NCBI GenBank assembly: GCA_002633025.1
Contig: NMRB01000202.1
Span: 38,546-102,545, forward strand
Reading direction: 5' to 3'
Source: Notospermus geniculatus
Taxonomy: Eukaryota; Nemertea; Pilidiophora; Heteronemertea; Lineidae
Length of the DNA: 64,000 nt
Below, piece after piece: positions 22,259-33,717 of the stretch. Under the pieces are notes generated by a model. That model made no database searches, was not told the origin of the DNA, and saw only the letters and a list, made by a program, of their open reading frames with translations. The first letter of the stretch is position 1. The number at the start of each line of letters is the position of its first letter. A program made the position numbers and the translations under genes.

Positions 22259-23412
22259 GAGGAGCAGATCAAAAGCTGCAGATACACTCGAGTTTGTCAG
22301 TGGTTCAGTGACTCTGGCTTGCCTACAGTGCTGCCATCTACACTAGGCCCCCGCAGGAGTTAAGACTTGCATTTGACGACTTCTCCAGAACATTTTGGAC
22401 GAAGGTTCAACAGTACTAATCAATCGTTTTCCTTCCATCAGACGACAAAATAATTTGTCCCTCCCGAGGCCATCCTTCTTCCAGACAACCCACAATAAAT
22501 CTGCACTAAATCTTGCTCTAATCACAAAATTAAAACCCACACACGCACCAAAACCAAATTAATCTAAATGTATATCTATAATGATACACCAACGGCAGAA
22601 TGATTCTCACATCAGCCTAAATTACGGCACAAAATTTACTTGATTAATTTGTCTCCAGAAAGTCGTGGCCACTGCGGATACTTCAGAACAATATGAAATT
22701 GCCCCTCCTTTCACAGGAGATCGATATTGTTTCCATGACAACCATGAGTTGTCACTTCAGTCGGCGACCCCTTCTCAGAATGACCCAAAGTTTTATTTTC
22801 TCTAAGTTATTGGATTGATTTTTGAGATGCCACTGAACTCAAGACTCAGGACAGTCAATTTGGTACTCTTGAGTGGCGCTTGATGCTGAATTGCATTCAC
22901 TGATGCAGCCAGGACGTGAGCAAATGCCAACTAGTGGCTGTGGATTGTCCAGAGACATTATCGAAGTGGCTCATAATAAAGAAAGAACTCCATTTTAAGA
23001 CGAATGAGGAGGTTGTTTGTATGTGTGGCATCATTAACATATTGCCAGACTCGGCGGATCTCGCCACCACGCCGGTGAAACGGCAGCGAATTCTGGGGCT
23101 TCTTCCTAGAAAAGACCAACTTGCCTGGCAAATTGGCCGACAATGTCATCAATGGTGTCACTCGTGTCGGATTGAACACTCTCAGGCGGGAATGTATCCT
23201 CCAAAACTCCCCAGAATTGAGGAGAAATCTCGACTCGGTGAACTGGTGGCGTCCATATTGTTTTGACAATCAGATGTCAGCTATCAGAACTTGCCCAATC
23301 AGTGATCGTGTAGTAAATTCCATAGTAATCACGTGATGTGATGAGTGACAGGCACTCATTCAAACTGGCATAGCACGGGAAAATGAAAACGAGGCTGTCT
23401 CACTTGTCCGGG
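22259..23412. other. Unassigned stretch
   Basis: A 116-codon open frame (22916-23266, +) overlaps a 103-codon frame on the other strand. Neither shows a known domain. Confidence 0.35.
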
Positions 23413-23475
23413 CGGTTCAGGACCACTTTAATGTTAAGGAATGTTCTAAAATACAGAATGTTCTAAAATACGGCC
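23413..23475. mobile_element. Half copy of the GTATTTTAGAACGTTCC palindrome family
   Basis: ACTTTAATGTTAAGGAATGT followed by TCTAAAATAC and CGGCC matches the right half of the palindromes at 33718-34111 and 49207-49325. The last piece (GAATGTTCTAAAATAC) is duplicated. Confidence 0.65.
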
Positions 23476-23483
23476 TAAGCTTA

Positions 23484-23556
23484 ACTGGGGATTGAACCCA
23501 GAACCTCAGACGTGACAGGCGCCAATGTTTGCACTGTACCACTCTGACAGCTGATT
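23484..23556 (-). repeat. tRNA-like (SINE-derived) sequence
   Basis: On the - strand the B-box-like GGGTTCAATCCCC lies at 23499-23487 and an A-box-like AGAGTGGTACAGTGC at about 23545-23531, at tRNA spacing. A full cloverleaf with a proper acceptor stem is not apparent, so a tRNA-derived SINE head or tRNA pseudogene is more likely than a working tRNA. Confidence 0.6.
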
Positions 23557-24130
23557 CTATTGGTTCTGGGATGCACGATTTGATGACAACGGGTGGAATG
23601 TCACGCCGGGGGTGGGGTGGGGGGTTAATCTGACCCACTATTGTACCCAGACAATCTATAATCTAATGTTGATGAAGAGAAAAAACTCCCGACCCAAATA
23701 TGACTCTAACTAGTAGCATATCTGGGTGAATAAGTTAATCGACAGAGAAAGAACAACACAATCAAAAAACTCTCGTACATAATACATCTTGCGGATGTTA
23801 GTATCATTATAGGCCCGCATCATAGATACTGTCATTAAGGTCACCACTTCTGTATCCAATAGGCCAATTCAGAATGTCATTGAAATCAGTTTCCTATTGA
23901 CTCGGAAGAAATACCCAGTTGAGGCTCAATTAGAATGATATTTTCTTTATGTTTGGTTCTTTAGATGAACTGAATGTACTTATAATTTGTCAACCCATTA
24001 TGTAACATTAATTGCTTTCTCGTTAGGAGTTTGACACCTGTCAGTCAACATGGTACAACAGAAGTAAGAAGGGCCTCCACATCTGAGGTCATAGGCCTAC
24101 TGCGCTGCTCTGACAGCCAAAGCCATTTGT
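23557..24130. other. Unassigned stretch
   Basis: AT-rich sequence with no visible feature. Confidence 0.3.
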
Positions 24131-24325
24131 GACTCGGCACAACAAAATGAGTCGGAAGTCGCACAGAAGAAGACCGAAGGTGGAACCAGACAGCTGTTAC
24201 AGAAATCGACCAAGTCAAATTTCACAATGGGTAGACAATCCTGTAATCAGCGAACCGTTGGTGTCACCTTGGACATGTTGGGTCTTCTTATGTGCGCATT
24301 CCGACTCATTTTGTTGTGCCGGGTC
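24131..24325. mobile_element. MITE with 27-bp terminal inverted repeats
   Basis: GACTCGGCACAACAAAATGA and the seven bases after it are repeated inverted at 24299-24325 with one mismatch. The 141-bp core is unrelated to other elements in the window. Confidence 0.85.
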
Positions 24326-24988
24326 AACAATCATTCATATTCAAAGAAATACCACGAATTATTTCTAAATAAGGAAATTAGGAATAGATTCTCTGTGGAA
24401 TGAAGCCGTTATACCTCATCATGTAGACTCGCATCTCTGCTTCCTTTTGCTACCCAGTTAAGGCATTTCTCACATTGCTACACCACAACGCACCCGTCAA
24501 CACGAACAGTTTCTAATTTTAGTATTATCTACAAATTGACTCAATGTGGAGGCTGACGAACCCACCCACACGGACTTCAAATTCAATGCAATGTTTGAAC
24601 AAATTCCATCTAATTTGTAGCATTATCCATTAGTAAACCTCAGGGTGGGCATACTTTTGTGAATTATCACGGCTTGATTAGGCTGGAGGTAGATGAAGTC
24701 CTTCCTGATGGTTCGTCAACGGGGCTCAAGTTACCGTTGAGGAGATAAAAGTATAATGGGGTGTGATAACTCTTTCACACCCAGACATTCTCCTTAAAAG
24801 GTTTGTCTGGTACTTTATGGAATATGACCAAGCCCTGAACAATTGAAGCAACTTCTGTAACCATCCATGCTGGAGTAGCACTTGTGATGGCTATCGTCCC
24901 TGATATTTGGACCAAATTCCTTCATGCTTGTCGTTTGCACCCCTTGCCCCTCTGTATCCAAACCTGCAGCCACATGGGTGGCAACATC
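24326..24988. other. Unassigned stretch
   Basis: No gene or repeat is visible here. Confidence 0.3.
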
Positions 24989-25159
24989 CAGGCGCGGATC
25001 CAAGGGGGGCACCCAGCACACGCCCCCTTTCAGCCAACAAATCTGTAAAATCGACTGTGAAATTCTGAAATTTGGAGCAAACCATTGAAATTCACCACAG
25101 ATTAAAATGTTTCTCGCACAGTGCACCCCCTATTTTCCGAAATCGTGGATCCGCCCCTG
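24989..25159. mobile_element. CAGGGGCGGATCC-family MITE, copy b (ACATC duplication)
   Basis: CAGGCGCGGATCCAAG and GGATCCGCCCCTG are the inverted ends. ACATC is present on both sides (24984-24988, 25160-25164). The interior (AACAAATCTGTAAAATCGAC, then TTGAAATTCACC) is shared with 29728-29873 and, inverted, with 55544-55733. Confidence 0.9.
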
Positions 25160-25521
25160 ACATCGATGTTCCATTCAACTGCTCAGTGATTTGGAGACAA
25201 CTCTGCTCTCGCTCATGGTAAAAGGCCGTTGTAATCAGTGGGAGGTGGTCAGTTGATGTGACAGCTCTGTCCTGTTCTGCCAAGTAGACTGTAATGTAGA
25301 GTACAGCCATTACATCAATTACCCCCCCCCCCACTGCCACTATGACAGACACAGCCTTTGACCAGTGTTTTGTGTTTATAAAAACTTTATTTTAGAATCG
25401 AAATTTAATACAAGTTTAGGCCAACGCCGAAGCATTAGTGGCCCATAAAGGGCAGACTGCATTGCATTTCGTCTTATTTGATGAATATTTCTGAAATTTT
25501 TCATTTTCTGTATCTTTTCAG

Positions 25522-25626
25522 GAGAATGTGACAATAGCGTTTGTTTCAATGGAGGTTCCTGCACGGGTGATTTTAAGTCCATGTGTAAATGTGCTCCGGG
25601 GTTCCAGGGCCCAAGATGTCAATACG
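25522..25626 (+). CDS. Multi-EGF protein, exon with EGF domain 1 (partial gene)
   Basis: This internal exon encodes 35 codons of one EGF-like domain with six cysteines: E-C-D-N-S-V-C, F-N-G-G-S-C, then C-K-C, A-P-G-F-Q-G-P-R-C. The N-G-G-S-C and C-K-C-x-x-G-F/Y-x-G signatures are those of the Notch/laminin-like non-calcium EGF type. It lacks D-x-D-E before the first cysteine. The acceptor TATCTTTTCAG and donor TACG|GTAAGC are canonical and both ends are phase 1. Such domains act outside the cell in protein-protein contacts. Upstream coding exons are not visible in the 25.5 kb to the left. The next exon is 14.1 kb away. I do not recognise the orthologue. Confidence 0.88.
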
Positions 25627-25937
25627 GTAAGCATCTATCAAATCTTTCATGAGTTTCAGTGTAGATTCATTGGCTGTTTTATATAGTAGATTATTGCACA
25701 TACATCTGTGTCAACCTTTAGTCAACTAAGTTGAAATGAACCTTTTTGTTTTTTTTTGAACATCAATACTACAGAAAGTGTTGGCAATGTGAAAGGAAGA
25801 GAAATTTCTGAAGTTGCATGCTTGATTTTTTTGGTATTTTGTAAAAGACAAAGCTTCAGTGCCATATTTTGCCCATATTTGGAAATTCACACTTTGTTCC
25901 GTTTTTATCATGGATGTACTTGTATATCACTGTAGAT
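25627..25937 (+). other. Start of the 14.1-kb intron
   Basis: AT-rich intron sequence without features. The intron runs to 39735 and contains the elements listed between these positions. Confidence 0.6.
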
Positions 25938-25941
25938 TTAA

Positions 25942-26347
25942 CTCTTTCAACCCTAGGCGATTTTTTCGCCGCGACTCCCAGATCCAAGGCTATTTTCTGA
26001 AGAAAAAAATATTTCAGGATTTTAAAAAAAACTGCTTATACCCAATCATATATGTGTGACGGTCTGGGATAACCTGTCGGAAGTCGCCGAGTGATCAACA
26101 AGGGCTGTCAGATTGCCTGTGCATTGAACTGCTATTGTTCACCTGTTACGTAGTACATTTCAGCTATTGAAATATGCGGGTTCGCTAAGGCCATTAACAC
26201 TTTCCTCAAACGCGACGTCCGATGGGTTTTCCTAGACCGCCACACATATTGTAGAAAATTGGGTTTAGGGGTGGATGGATATACTCGTTCATAGGATTTG
26301 AGAATGATTTTGGTGAACGGATATATCCGTCCGTAGGGCTGAAAGAG
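25942..26347. mobile_element. TTAA-flanked MITE (CTCTTTCA ends)
   Basis: CTCTTTCAACCCTAGG on the left pairs with CGTAGGGCTGAAAGAG on the right. TTAA lies on both sides (25938-25941, 26348-26351). TTAA duplication is typical of piggyBac and Kolobok elements. No transposase is present. Confidence 0.83.
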
Positions 26348-26351
26348 TTAA

Positions 26352-26729
26352 CGTGAATGCTATGAGTCAGTTTTAAGCTGCAGACTTATACGTTGCAACC
26401 AAATTTACGTAATCCATCCCTAGCTTTTCTTGTTGTCAGGAATGATAGTTGTCGGAAAACCTTTTCACCATGTTCACAGCAACCTGTTCTCATTGGGTGG
26501 TGCAGTTCTATGCAAATGAAGGCCACAGCATCCGATGATATCTGTATGCATATGTTTGAAAAACCTGGACACTGGATTCCGGATTCGGATGCTAGATTCG
26601 TCATTGGATTGATGAAAGATCCTGGATTCAGAGTCCAATGTCTAGTTTTTTCGAACATCCACAAAAATGCCTGTGACTTAGCCGGACAGAAATTGGTGAA
26701 TATGGGACCCATTGCCAGTTGAACAGGTC
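26352..26729. other. Intron sequence with a small imperfect inverted repeat
   Basis: About 26557-26655 folds back on itself (AACCTGGACACTGGATTC against GAGTCCAATGTCTAGTT). No coding evidence, although open frames cover it on both strands. Confidence 0.45.
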
Positions 26730-26965
26730 CCATGGCCCAAGAGCTGTGATGACCTCTAGCCAGCAGCACACCAGGAGATATCGCAAGTGATGTGCTCGCC
26801 ACTGAGCAAAATCGGCTGTTGACGCCAGGTGTGCGCTGGACAGCGATGCATGGAATCTTCTTGCCAGCGATGATCGAGAATATCGAAACAACAGTGATAT
26901 CACCTAGGCTGCGGTGGCTGGCGAGATCGGTGGCGACTGGGCCGCTTCCGATGGTGTGCTGGTAG
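26730..26965. mobile_element. Diverged repeat related to 34161-34436
   Basis: It shares CAGCACACCAGG, AAGTGATGTGCTCGCCACT, AAAATCGGCTGTTG and CTGGCGAGA blocks with the element at 34161-34436. Ends are not clear. Confidence 0.5.
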
Positions 26966-27915
26966 CTTTAGGCCTAGAATTCTGAGGACCGCCTGCTGAA
27001 AACAGGTTGTTTTGAATGCACTTTACCAGTTTTCTTCCCGGATTCACGTAAGGGTAGACAAGAAGAATTTCTGTGCATGCAGGGTGTTGCATTGCACACG
27101 ACTCTTGTGTAATGCTCATTTTAAGCCCATACATCACATCCACAATCCTATTACAACTACACTGGACACGACGCGACAGAACACGGTTCATTTGACTCCG
27201 ACATCTTCATCTCGCTGACTGAATTAGGACGTAGGGATCAATTTGAGCAATTCGTTTGTGTCATCTCGTTTTATTTGATGACTCCTCGGAGGATACTGCT
27301 GTATCGCTCGGCAAATAAAGCATAAATCAAATCGTAATTTCCCCATTTGGTCACAATATTTCGTACCATTTATCTGTGACTTGTTGGTAGTAGCACCCAC
27401 GGGGGGGAGGGGGGGGGGGGAGATTGTGAACTGTCTTCAAATGTGATGATCATTTACAAGTACAGGTGTGTTTCATGCCGCTAATCTGTCCTAGTTTCTG
27501 GACATTTAAAGGACCATGGTGCACGATCTCTAATGGGTAATTTGACTGCTGACGTAGAGGGAGCCACCTGGTGGCAGCAATACGAACTACACAAACGCAT
27601 TACAAAATATACATAGTAAATCGGTCAGTTTGCCGACAGCGTACTACGTCGCAGCGACATGCAGATTTGTCCCGGCGAGAACTCTGCGTAGTTAGTCCCT
27701 GGGTTGGAGAGTGGCGCGGTGGCACCAGCTGTCAAGAAAAAGTGGCAATACCGTGGTCCTTTAATTTAAAGATGACTGCCGTTAACCCCTTCCCACCAAG
27801 ATGATCTTAGTAAACTTTTGATATTTCATGTATTGGACCACCCTCAATCATACAAGACGAACGTAAATGCCCTAAGTTGGCGCTTAATCCTGAAATAATA
27901 TTTTAAAGGCCAATA
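26966..27915. other. Intron sequence
   Basis: A G-rich run at about 27402-27420 could form G-quadruplex structure. Otherwise nothing is visible. Confidence 0.4.
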
Positions 27916-28331
27916 GCCCCGTTTACACTGAGGAAAAATAATCAGGCTCGGACCAGTCCAAGCACGGATCGCCCAAAAAATAGTAAATGTAAACGGGACA
28001 AGCGTGCCAGGAATGGTTCCAAACAGAACTGTGCGGAGATCACCAGTTGGAGGTGGTCTCAGACCGGTCCGAGCACGGATCGGTTCGATAACACTGCTAT
28101 GTAAACAGTAACCAATCTTGGCACGGTTGCTAAATTGTGTTCTGCACACGCGCGAATTATGAATGACGTCATTATGAGTTATTTTGCATGGAGGCATCCA
28201 TTTTGTTGTTGTCGTTTGATTTTTGTACCTCCGTTCGACTGAACTGACTGGAGAGCTCAAGAGCACAAGACTCCCCACCAACTTGACCAAGTTGGGTCGG
28301 GATCGCTTTTTTTGACCAGTGTAAACGGGGC
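27916..28331. mobile_element. MITE with GCCCCGTTTACACTG ends (family 1 relative)
   Basis: GCCCCGTTTACACTG at the left is mirrored as CAGTGTAAACGGGGC at the right. The interior has GGCTCGGACCAG and GGTCCGAGCACGGATCGG words, like family 1. A 168-codon - strand frame across it is an artefact of this repeat. Confidence 0.82.
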
Positions 28332-28651
28332 TTATGATGAGGAAAAACAATGTCTGGTTAGTTTGTACTTGATTGTCCTATTCTCAGAATATTCCTGACT
28401 GAAGCGATTTGTTATGACATATGAAAACCCTGGAAAAAATCACCCACTTAGTTGTGTACTTGTGAAAACTGACTTAGGAGACTGTCTGACCAGAACATAC
28501 TTAACACGTTCAAAATTTGTCTGCGAATGTGTTGTAGGAACACACCGCAAGCTAAACTTCGATAAACTAAGCGGATAATTCCAGGATTTCCTGCCCTAAG
28601 TGTGTTTACCTGTAATCAATGGAAAGTGAACTTGTGATGTTGTCTGGGAAA
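28332..28651. other. Intron sequence
   Basis: Nothing distinct is visible. Confidence 0.3.
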
Positions 28652-28660
28652 TGTTATCGC

Positions 28661-29199
28661 GGGTATAGTTATTATTCCTGGAACGGAATAGTTATTTTTT
28701 CTGGAACGGAACAGAAATGAAAACGTGGAATGACCCTTAAACCGGAATGGTGGAGCCAATTTAAATATCCCGCCATATTATAAATAGCAACAGGACACAT
28801 GGTCGAACGAGTTTGTCAACGACGATTTCCCCTTCAGTTCTCAAACCCCTCTGCCATTACGCACATCTATTCAACATTTTCAACGCGACTCCAGGTTTCA
28901 CATATCATATGGTGCAGAACGAAAGGCTGGTTGTCGTTGACTACTTAAGCTGTGCCAGTACTTTTAGTAATGTGTGGGTGTAATTATATCGTTATTCGTC
29001 AAATGTTTATAAATTAAGTCTTTTATTGACATGTAAAAATGCTCGAATATATTTCCAAAACACTGAAACCTTCATTGGCAATAATTTCACCAACTTCATT
29101 CTATGGTTTCATTCCGGTTTTAGGGCCAGTCCACATTTTCATTTCTGTTCCGTTCCGTCAAAAATAACTATTCCGTTCCAGGGATAATAATTACTACCC
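28661..29199. mobile_element. TIR element with 9-bp target duplication (Merlin-like)
   Basis: GGGTATAGTTATTATTCCTG opens the left end and CAGGGATAATAATTACTACCC closes the right, with CGGAACAGAAATGAAAA mirrored further in, so terminal repeats run about 100 bp. TGTTATCGC is present on both sides (28652-28660 and 29200-29208). GG-starting ends with 8-9 bp duplications are known for Merlin elements. The 340-bp centre has no coding content. Confidence 0.87.
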
Positions 29200-29208
29200 T
29201 GTTATCGC

Positions 29209-29727
29209 CTCCTTGTTTTCCTGTAGTTCAGGCCTATGAACCCATTGCACCAGCGGTGATGGATGCGGATGGTCGAACTGCACCACCCAGATTCGGCCAG
29301 CATCGTGTAGATTCCAGAGTCTGAGAAGTTCCTGATTTATATTTGCCAGGTCAAGTGTCATCTGAGGTGAGAGTGTCCAGGGGCTGTAGCTTTATCAATA
29401 TTTGCTCTACGGCTTTAAGATCAAGAATCCAGCCCTGATGAAAAAAGATTTATTCGTCATTATCAAGCAGGACTTGCCCTGAAAAAATGATATCTTTGTG
29501 GGAAATGATGGGAAATGTTTTTTTTGTATCCACCCAGAGGGGTGGGACCTGATTTGGCCATGTTTAGGGATTTCAATTGAAACATTTTAACCTGTTTTGA
29601 GATTTGAACTCAAAAAATGAATCATAAGAAAAATTTTAAAAGGCAACTCCTGCCAATGAATTCATTTCTGACTTGTTGGCAATTGCTTCGTTCATCCTCA
29701 GTGAACTGTGAGAGGCCTACTGGCTAG
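29209..29727. other. Intron sequence
   Basis: No feature is visible. Confidence 0.3.
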
Positions 29728-29873
29728 CAGGTGCGGATCCAAGGTGGGCCGCACCCCCTCCCTTTTGGCCAACAAATCTGTAAAATCAACCGTGAAATTC
29801 TGGAATTGGGTGCAAATTTCAATGTTCCTAGCACAGGGCGCCCCCTCTTTTCCCAAATCCTGGATCTGGCCTG
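29728..29873. mobile_element. CAGGGGCGGATCC-family MITE, copy c (decayed)
   Basis: CAGGTGCGGATCCAAGG begins the copy, and the right end GGATCTGGCCTG is mutated. AACAAATCTGTAAAATCAAC in the middle matches copy b. No target duplication remains. Confidence 0.75.
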
Positions 29874-30015
29874 ATCCAAACCCGAATATGGGAGGGCGTG
29901 GGCGTAGGGTTGCAAAAAACTCGTAACCCTTTCACTGCAATGACACTCTGTGATGTCAAATTGAAAGATATGTATAGATATCAAATGCTGATGACTACTG
30001 CCAGCATAGCAAATA

Positions 30016-30190
30016 CAGTCGAACCTCTCTATTAAGGACACCTTCGGGACTTACAAATGCTGTCCTTAATTGAGAGGTGTCCTGATTACAGAGGTTGAAA
30101 TGAATAGAAATGACCAGTTTGGACTGAACATTGGTGTCCTGATTAGAGAGGTGTCCTCCTGGCAGGTGTCTGTTAAGGGAGGTTCCACTG
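30016..30190. mobile_element. Pogo/Tigger-like MITE (TA duplication)
   Basis: CAGTCGAACCTC at the left and GAGGTTCCACTG at the right are inverted ends bordered by TA (30014-30015, 30191-30192). These ends match the CAGT(N)GAACCTC pattern known for pogo/Tigger elements. Words such as GAGAGGTGTCC repeat inside. Confidence 0.82.
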
Positions 30191-30192
30191 TA

Positions 30193-31243
30193 GGTATTTA
30201 TTTGCAAGCTGTTGGTGAATGCTTTCAATTAATGTGTTCAAATGTGACAGTTTCTGCACAACATTTGCAAGTATGCAATTACAACTTTCTTCTTGAGGGT
30301 TTGTGACTGAAATAGGGGCCAAAAGGGGGGTCTGGGGTTGTTGCCAAGACTTCGGGATATTCCAGAGGACACAGGCCTACTTGACCGATGCTATCACCTC
30401 CGATGACACACCTGACCCCAGGTGAACATGGTGCTCATAATTATTGCCGTCCACTTCTATTTTATTTTGTAAATCACACTTCTTCACCACAAAGTTGTAA
30501 AAACGTCCAAAATCGAAAAAGTACAGCGTGTCCTGGACATGAAATTCTTGAACCCTTGACTCAGCGTGTTATTTTATTTCTAAAACAGCACTTTTTTACC
30601 GCAAGATGCCATAAAATTGTCAAACCCTTGAGATGTGCGTCTCCAACGAGTCTCCAACGATGACCACTTTCTTGAAACAAATTGTCTGAAATCCAACCCA
30701 CAAATAATGTGCACAAGTTCACCATATCACTTCATCTCTAGGTGAAAATACTTCGATCCGTTTCAATCAAACTTGGCCAAAGTTGGTGTACATTTCAAAT
30801 ATTCGGTACAAGATAATCTCAAGGATTTGATAAGAAAGTACGGTTGGTACAAAGCGGTAATTGAGATTAGAACTGAGCAAAAACAAGAACATTGCGGGTT
30901 CAAGAGGCCCCTCACTCAGGGTCAAGTGGTCTACTTCTAAGATGTTCCGCAACAATTAACTATGAAAACTTACAGGCCCTCTCCTGACAAATGATGGATG
31001 GAGTGTGCTGAAAAATTCCCAAAATGGTCATAGGCTGTCAAATCGTATACAAAACACTGCTGATTCTAGACTTAGTGTCTGTTAGAATCCTTCAAGATGG
31101 GATGGTCTATGTTGAGGATTTATGTTTTCAAATATTGAACTGAATGTCAGGTATGATAGGTAGGCCTATTCTTGGAAATGTAGACAGCTTCATCAATATC
31201 ATCCTCGCAAAACAGGGCCTGGGACACCTCCTTTCATAAACCC
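30193..31243. other. Intron sequence
   Basis: No gene or clear repeat is visible. Confidence 0.3.
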
Positions 31244-31568
31244 AGCTGCACACCGGGTAAAGCTAGCAGCACACCAAGTAAAGCTAGCAGCACACCGGGT
31301 AAAGCTAGCAGCACACCAAGTAAAGGCCGCAGCACACCAGGTAAAGCTAGCAGCACACAAGGTAAAGCTAGCAGCACACCAGGTAAAGCTAGCAGCACAC
31401 TAGGTAAAGCTAGCAGCACACCAGGTAAAGCTGCAGCACACCAGGTAAAGCCAGCAGCACACCGGGTAAAGCCAGCAGCACACCGGGTAAAGCCAGCAGC
31501 ACACCAGGTAAAGCTGGCAGCACACCTGGTAAAGCTAGCAGCACACCATGTAAAGCTAGCAACACACC
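31244..31568. repeat. 21-bp minisatellite, about 15 units
   Basis: The unit is GCAGCACACCAGGTAAAGCTA with single-base variants. In one + frame the units would read Ser-Ser-Thr-Pro-Gly-Lys-Ala, and on the - strand a Leu/Ala/Pro-rich frame stays open for 61 codons (31419-31234). A 20-bp unit near 31430 breaks the frame, and there are no splice signals, so it is treated as noncoding intron DNA. Confidence 0.9.
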
Positions 31569-32767
31569 ATATTATCCTCAGAGCAAATCATATCATATTC
31601 AAGGCCCAGTATTCTCTCAAACGACTGTGCTATAGTTCTAAGATGAGATTACAGCTATCAAAATCATAACCTATCGTTTATTTTGAGACTTTTACAACTT
31701 TCCATGTCATAATCATAATTGTTTATCTTCCTCAAATGACAAACTGCAAACAAGTGGAACAAACTGTTTGCTAACACTACAAATTATCACCTTCAAATAG
31801 GACCACTTAGCCACGGCGCCATCAAGGTGACCGGCGAACGATCTCACTATCACTTGGACAAAATATACTGGGTCAGAATTACCAATACAAACTTAATTTT
31901 GGACTCTGGTTGAATTAAGATATTCTCATTGTTTTGGGAGGTTTAGATGGGTTGTTTTCGTTCTGATATGCCTACTCCATGTGGTGGAGCTTCTCCTGCA
32001 AGTGTCATCATTGTCTAGGTTGTTTCCAACGTTATCCAGTCAAACTAGGTACACAGGTATCCCTAGGTAAAACCAAACTACTTACACAGGTATCATGAAG
32101 TTAGATGAACTTGTTGGAGCCAAACTTGGTACAGAGGTATCCCTAGGATGACCAGATTCAATGCAAGGTCGAGTGTAAAGGCCAAATCGGTGCGATTTGG
32201 ACACACGTCCAAAATGGACGCACGTCCAAAACGGACGTGATTTTGTCACATGAATCTGTCAGATTGGAAATTCTGTATACACGGTCCGTCAATACGGACA
32301 GACTCATTCGGATGTAAAAATCCTATCATGTAAATTGGCTGCCTTCGTACAATGACCCTAAGGGAGACAAACTTTGGTACGATTGTGAACGCGCCACAAC
32401 AGAGTTCAAAACGATTTCATCTTTATCTCCTCGGGTCCTCAAATGAAGCCAAGGTCAACAACATAATTGCCCCTCTCATCAAGTCAAAATCTTATAGCTA
32501 GATAAACTATCGGAACATTTGTGTGAATAAGACTCAAGTGTTGAATATCATGCCACACCAAAACCGATAGTTCTTTCGCCATGGTTGATATCAAGTGCTA
32601 CTTGACATGGTATGTTTGGCTCTCCAAAGCAGCAAATGTCATTTTGATAAGAAAATCACTTAAGTAAATCATTATAAAATAATTATATTGGTATTTGCTT
32701 TAAATCATTACAGAATGATTATATTGGTCTAGCTTATGAAATCATTGTGCTTTAAGATGCTGCTCAG
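31569..32767. other. Intron sequence
   Basis: A block around 32195-32245 repeats ACGTCCAAAA(T/C)GGACG. At 32655-32745 a roughly 50-bp AT-rich piece (AAATCATTA...ATTATATTGGT) is duplicated. No gene is visible. Confidence 0.4.
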
Positions 32768-32877
32768 TTTGAGAGTTTTCTTGCACGAGTTGGCTCTCAA
32801 TGGGTATCTCACCCGTAGAAAACTATGGGCAGTCGTTTGTGTCATTGGCCTCGTTTGTGAATTGCCCATTGAGAGCG
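32768..32877. mobile_element. MITE family 5, right end lost
   Basis: GAGAGTTTTCTTGCACGAGT with following TGGCTCTCAATGGG starts the copy, and CATTGAGAGC is the last matching block. The element then stops exactly where the next one (32878) begins. Confidence 0.7.
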
Positions 32878-33317
32878 GTTAGTGATAAAACCCGAAACGA
32901 AACGAAACGAAATGAAATCCTCGAAATGGGTATGATTTGCATCAATTAATTTTCGTCTCATTGTCTTATTGTTTGTAATACCGATATTTAAGTGGTCAAC
33001 GTAGAATCTGCTCCGACATTGACGCATTGCTTTATGCACCAACCGGATGAGTGAAGAAAACGCAGAACAAAAACTGGCGGTAACTTGAGGAGCACCGAAG
33101 GGAATTTCGTACATGATACTTCTGATTGATTTTAAAATAATAATTCAATTTGATTTTGTGTGGTATGTCGAAACAAAAATGTCAATCTCAAGGCGGACGC
33201 ATACATCTGCAACATAATGACACTTTAAAATTAGGCCTACGTTAGTTCTCAAATTCCTTGGGAGTCCCATTTCGATGATTTCATTTTGTTTCGTTTCATT
33301 CTGGGTTTTATCACTAA
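32878..33317. mobile_element. TIR element with 53-bp ends (GTTAGTGATAAAACCC)
   Basis: GTTAGTGATAAAACCCGAAA and about 30 further bases are mirrored at 33265-33317, ending TTTTATCACTAAC. An ACGAA-type microsatellite lies within the terminal repeat. No transposase frame is seen. Confidence 0.83.
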
Positions 33318-33717
33318 CCCACCCCGGAGGAGCTGCTGATTTCACCTCAAATTACATCTAGGCCTATGGTAGAGTAGAGGGAGCTATAGTCTTGATTTGT
33401 ATCACAAAAATATTTACATGCCGTGCTGAAACTTTGTCGCCTTCATACTTGGTGACATGTTTCTTTCGTCAAAAACAGTTACAATATGTCCTACTTACAC
33501 AACACTTTCAAGTCTGCGAGTTTTTTCAAATTTTCTTATGTTAGTTATTAGTGTTCATTTAGAACAGTTAATTTGAGTAGATTTAAAATTGAAACAGGTT
33601 TCAGAATTGCTGGAATTGTGTATATGAAGGATTGGTATTGTATGAAGTCTGTGGTTCAAGCAGGTGAAAGAATTCAGAATTTATTTGTCAAGCCGATTCG
33701 AAATCTCTTTAAACAAC
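33318..33717. other. Intron sequence
   Basis: AT-rich, with no feature. Confidence 0.3.

Noticed and set aside
22916-23269. Overlapping 116- and 103-codon frames on opposite strands
   Set aside because: Neither shows a domain or splice context. Such overlap is expected by chance in a slightly GC-rich stretch.
27844-28350. 168-codon open frame on the - strand
   Set aside because: It coincides with the MITE 27916-28331 and its flanks.
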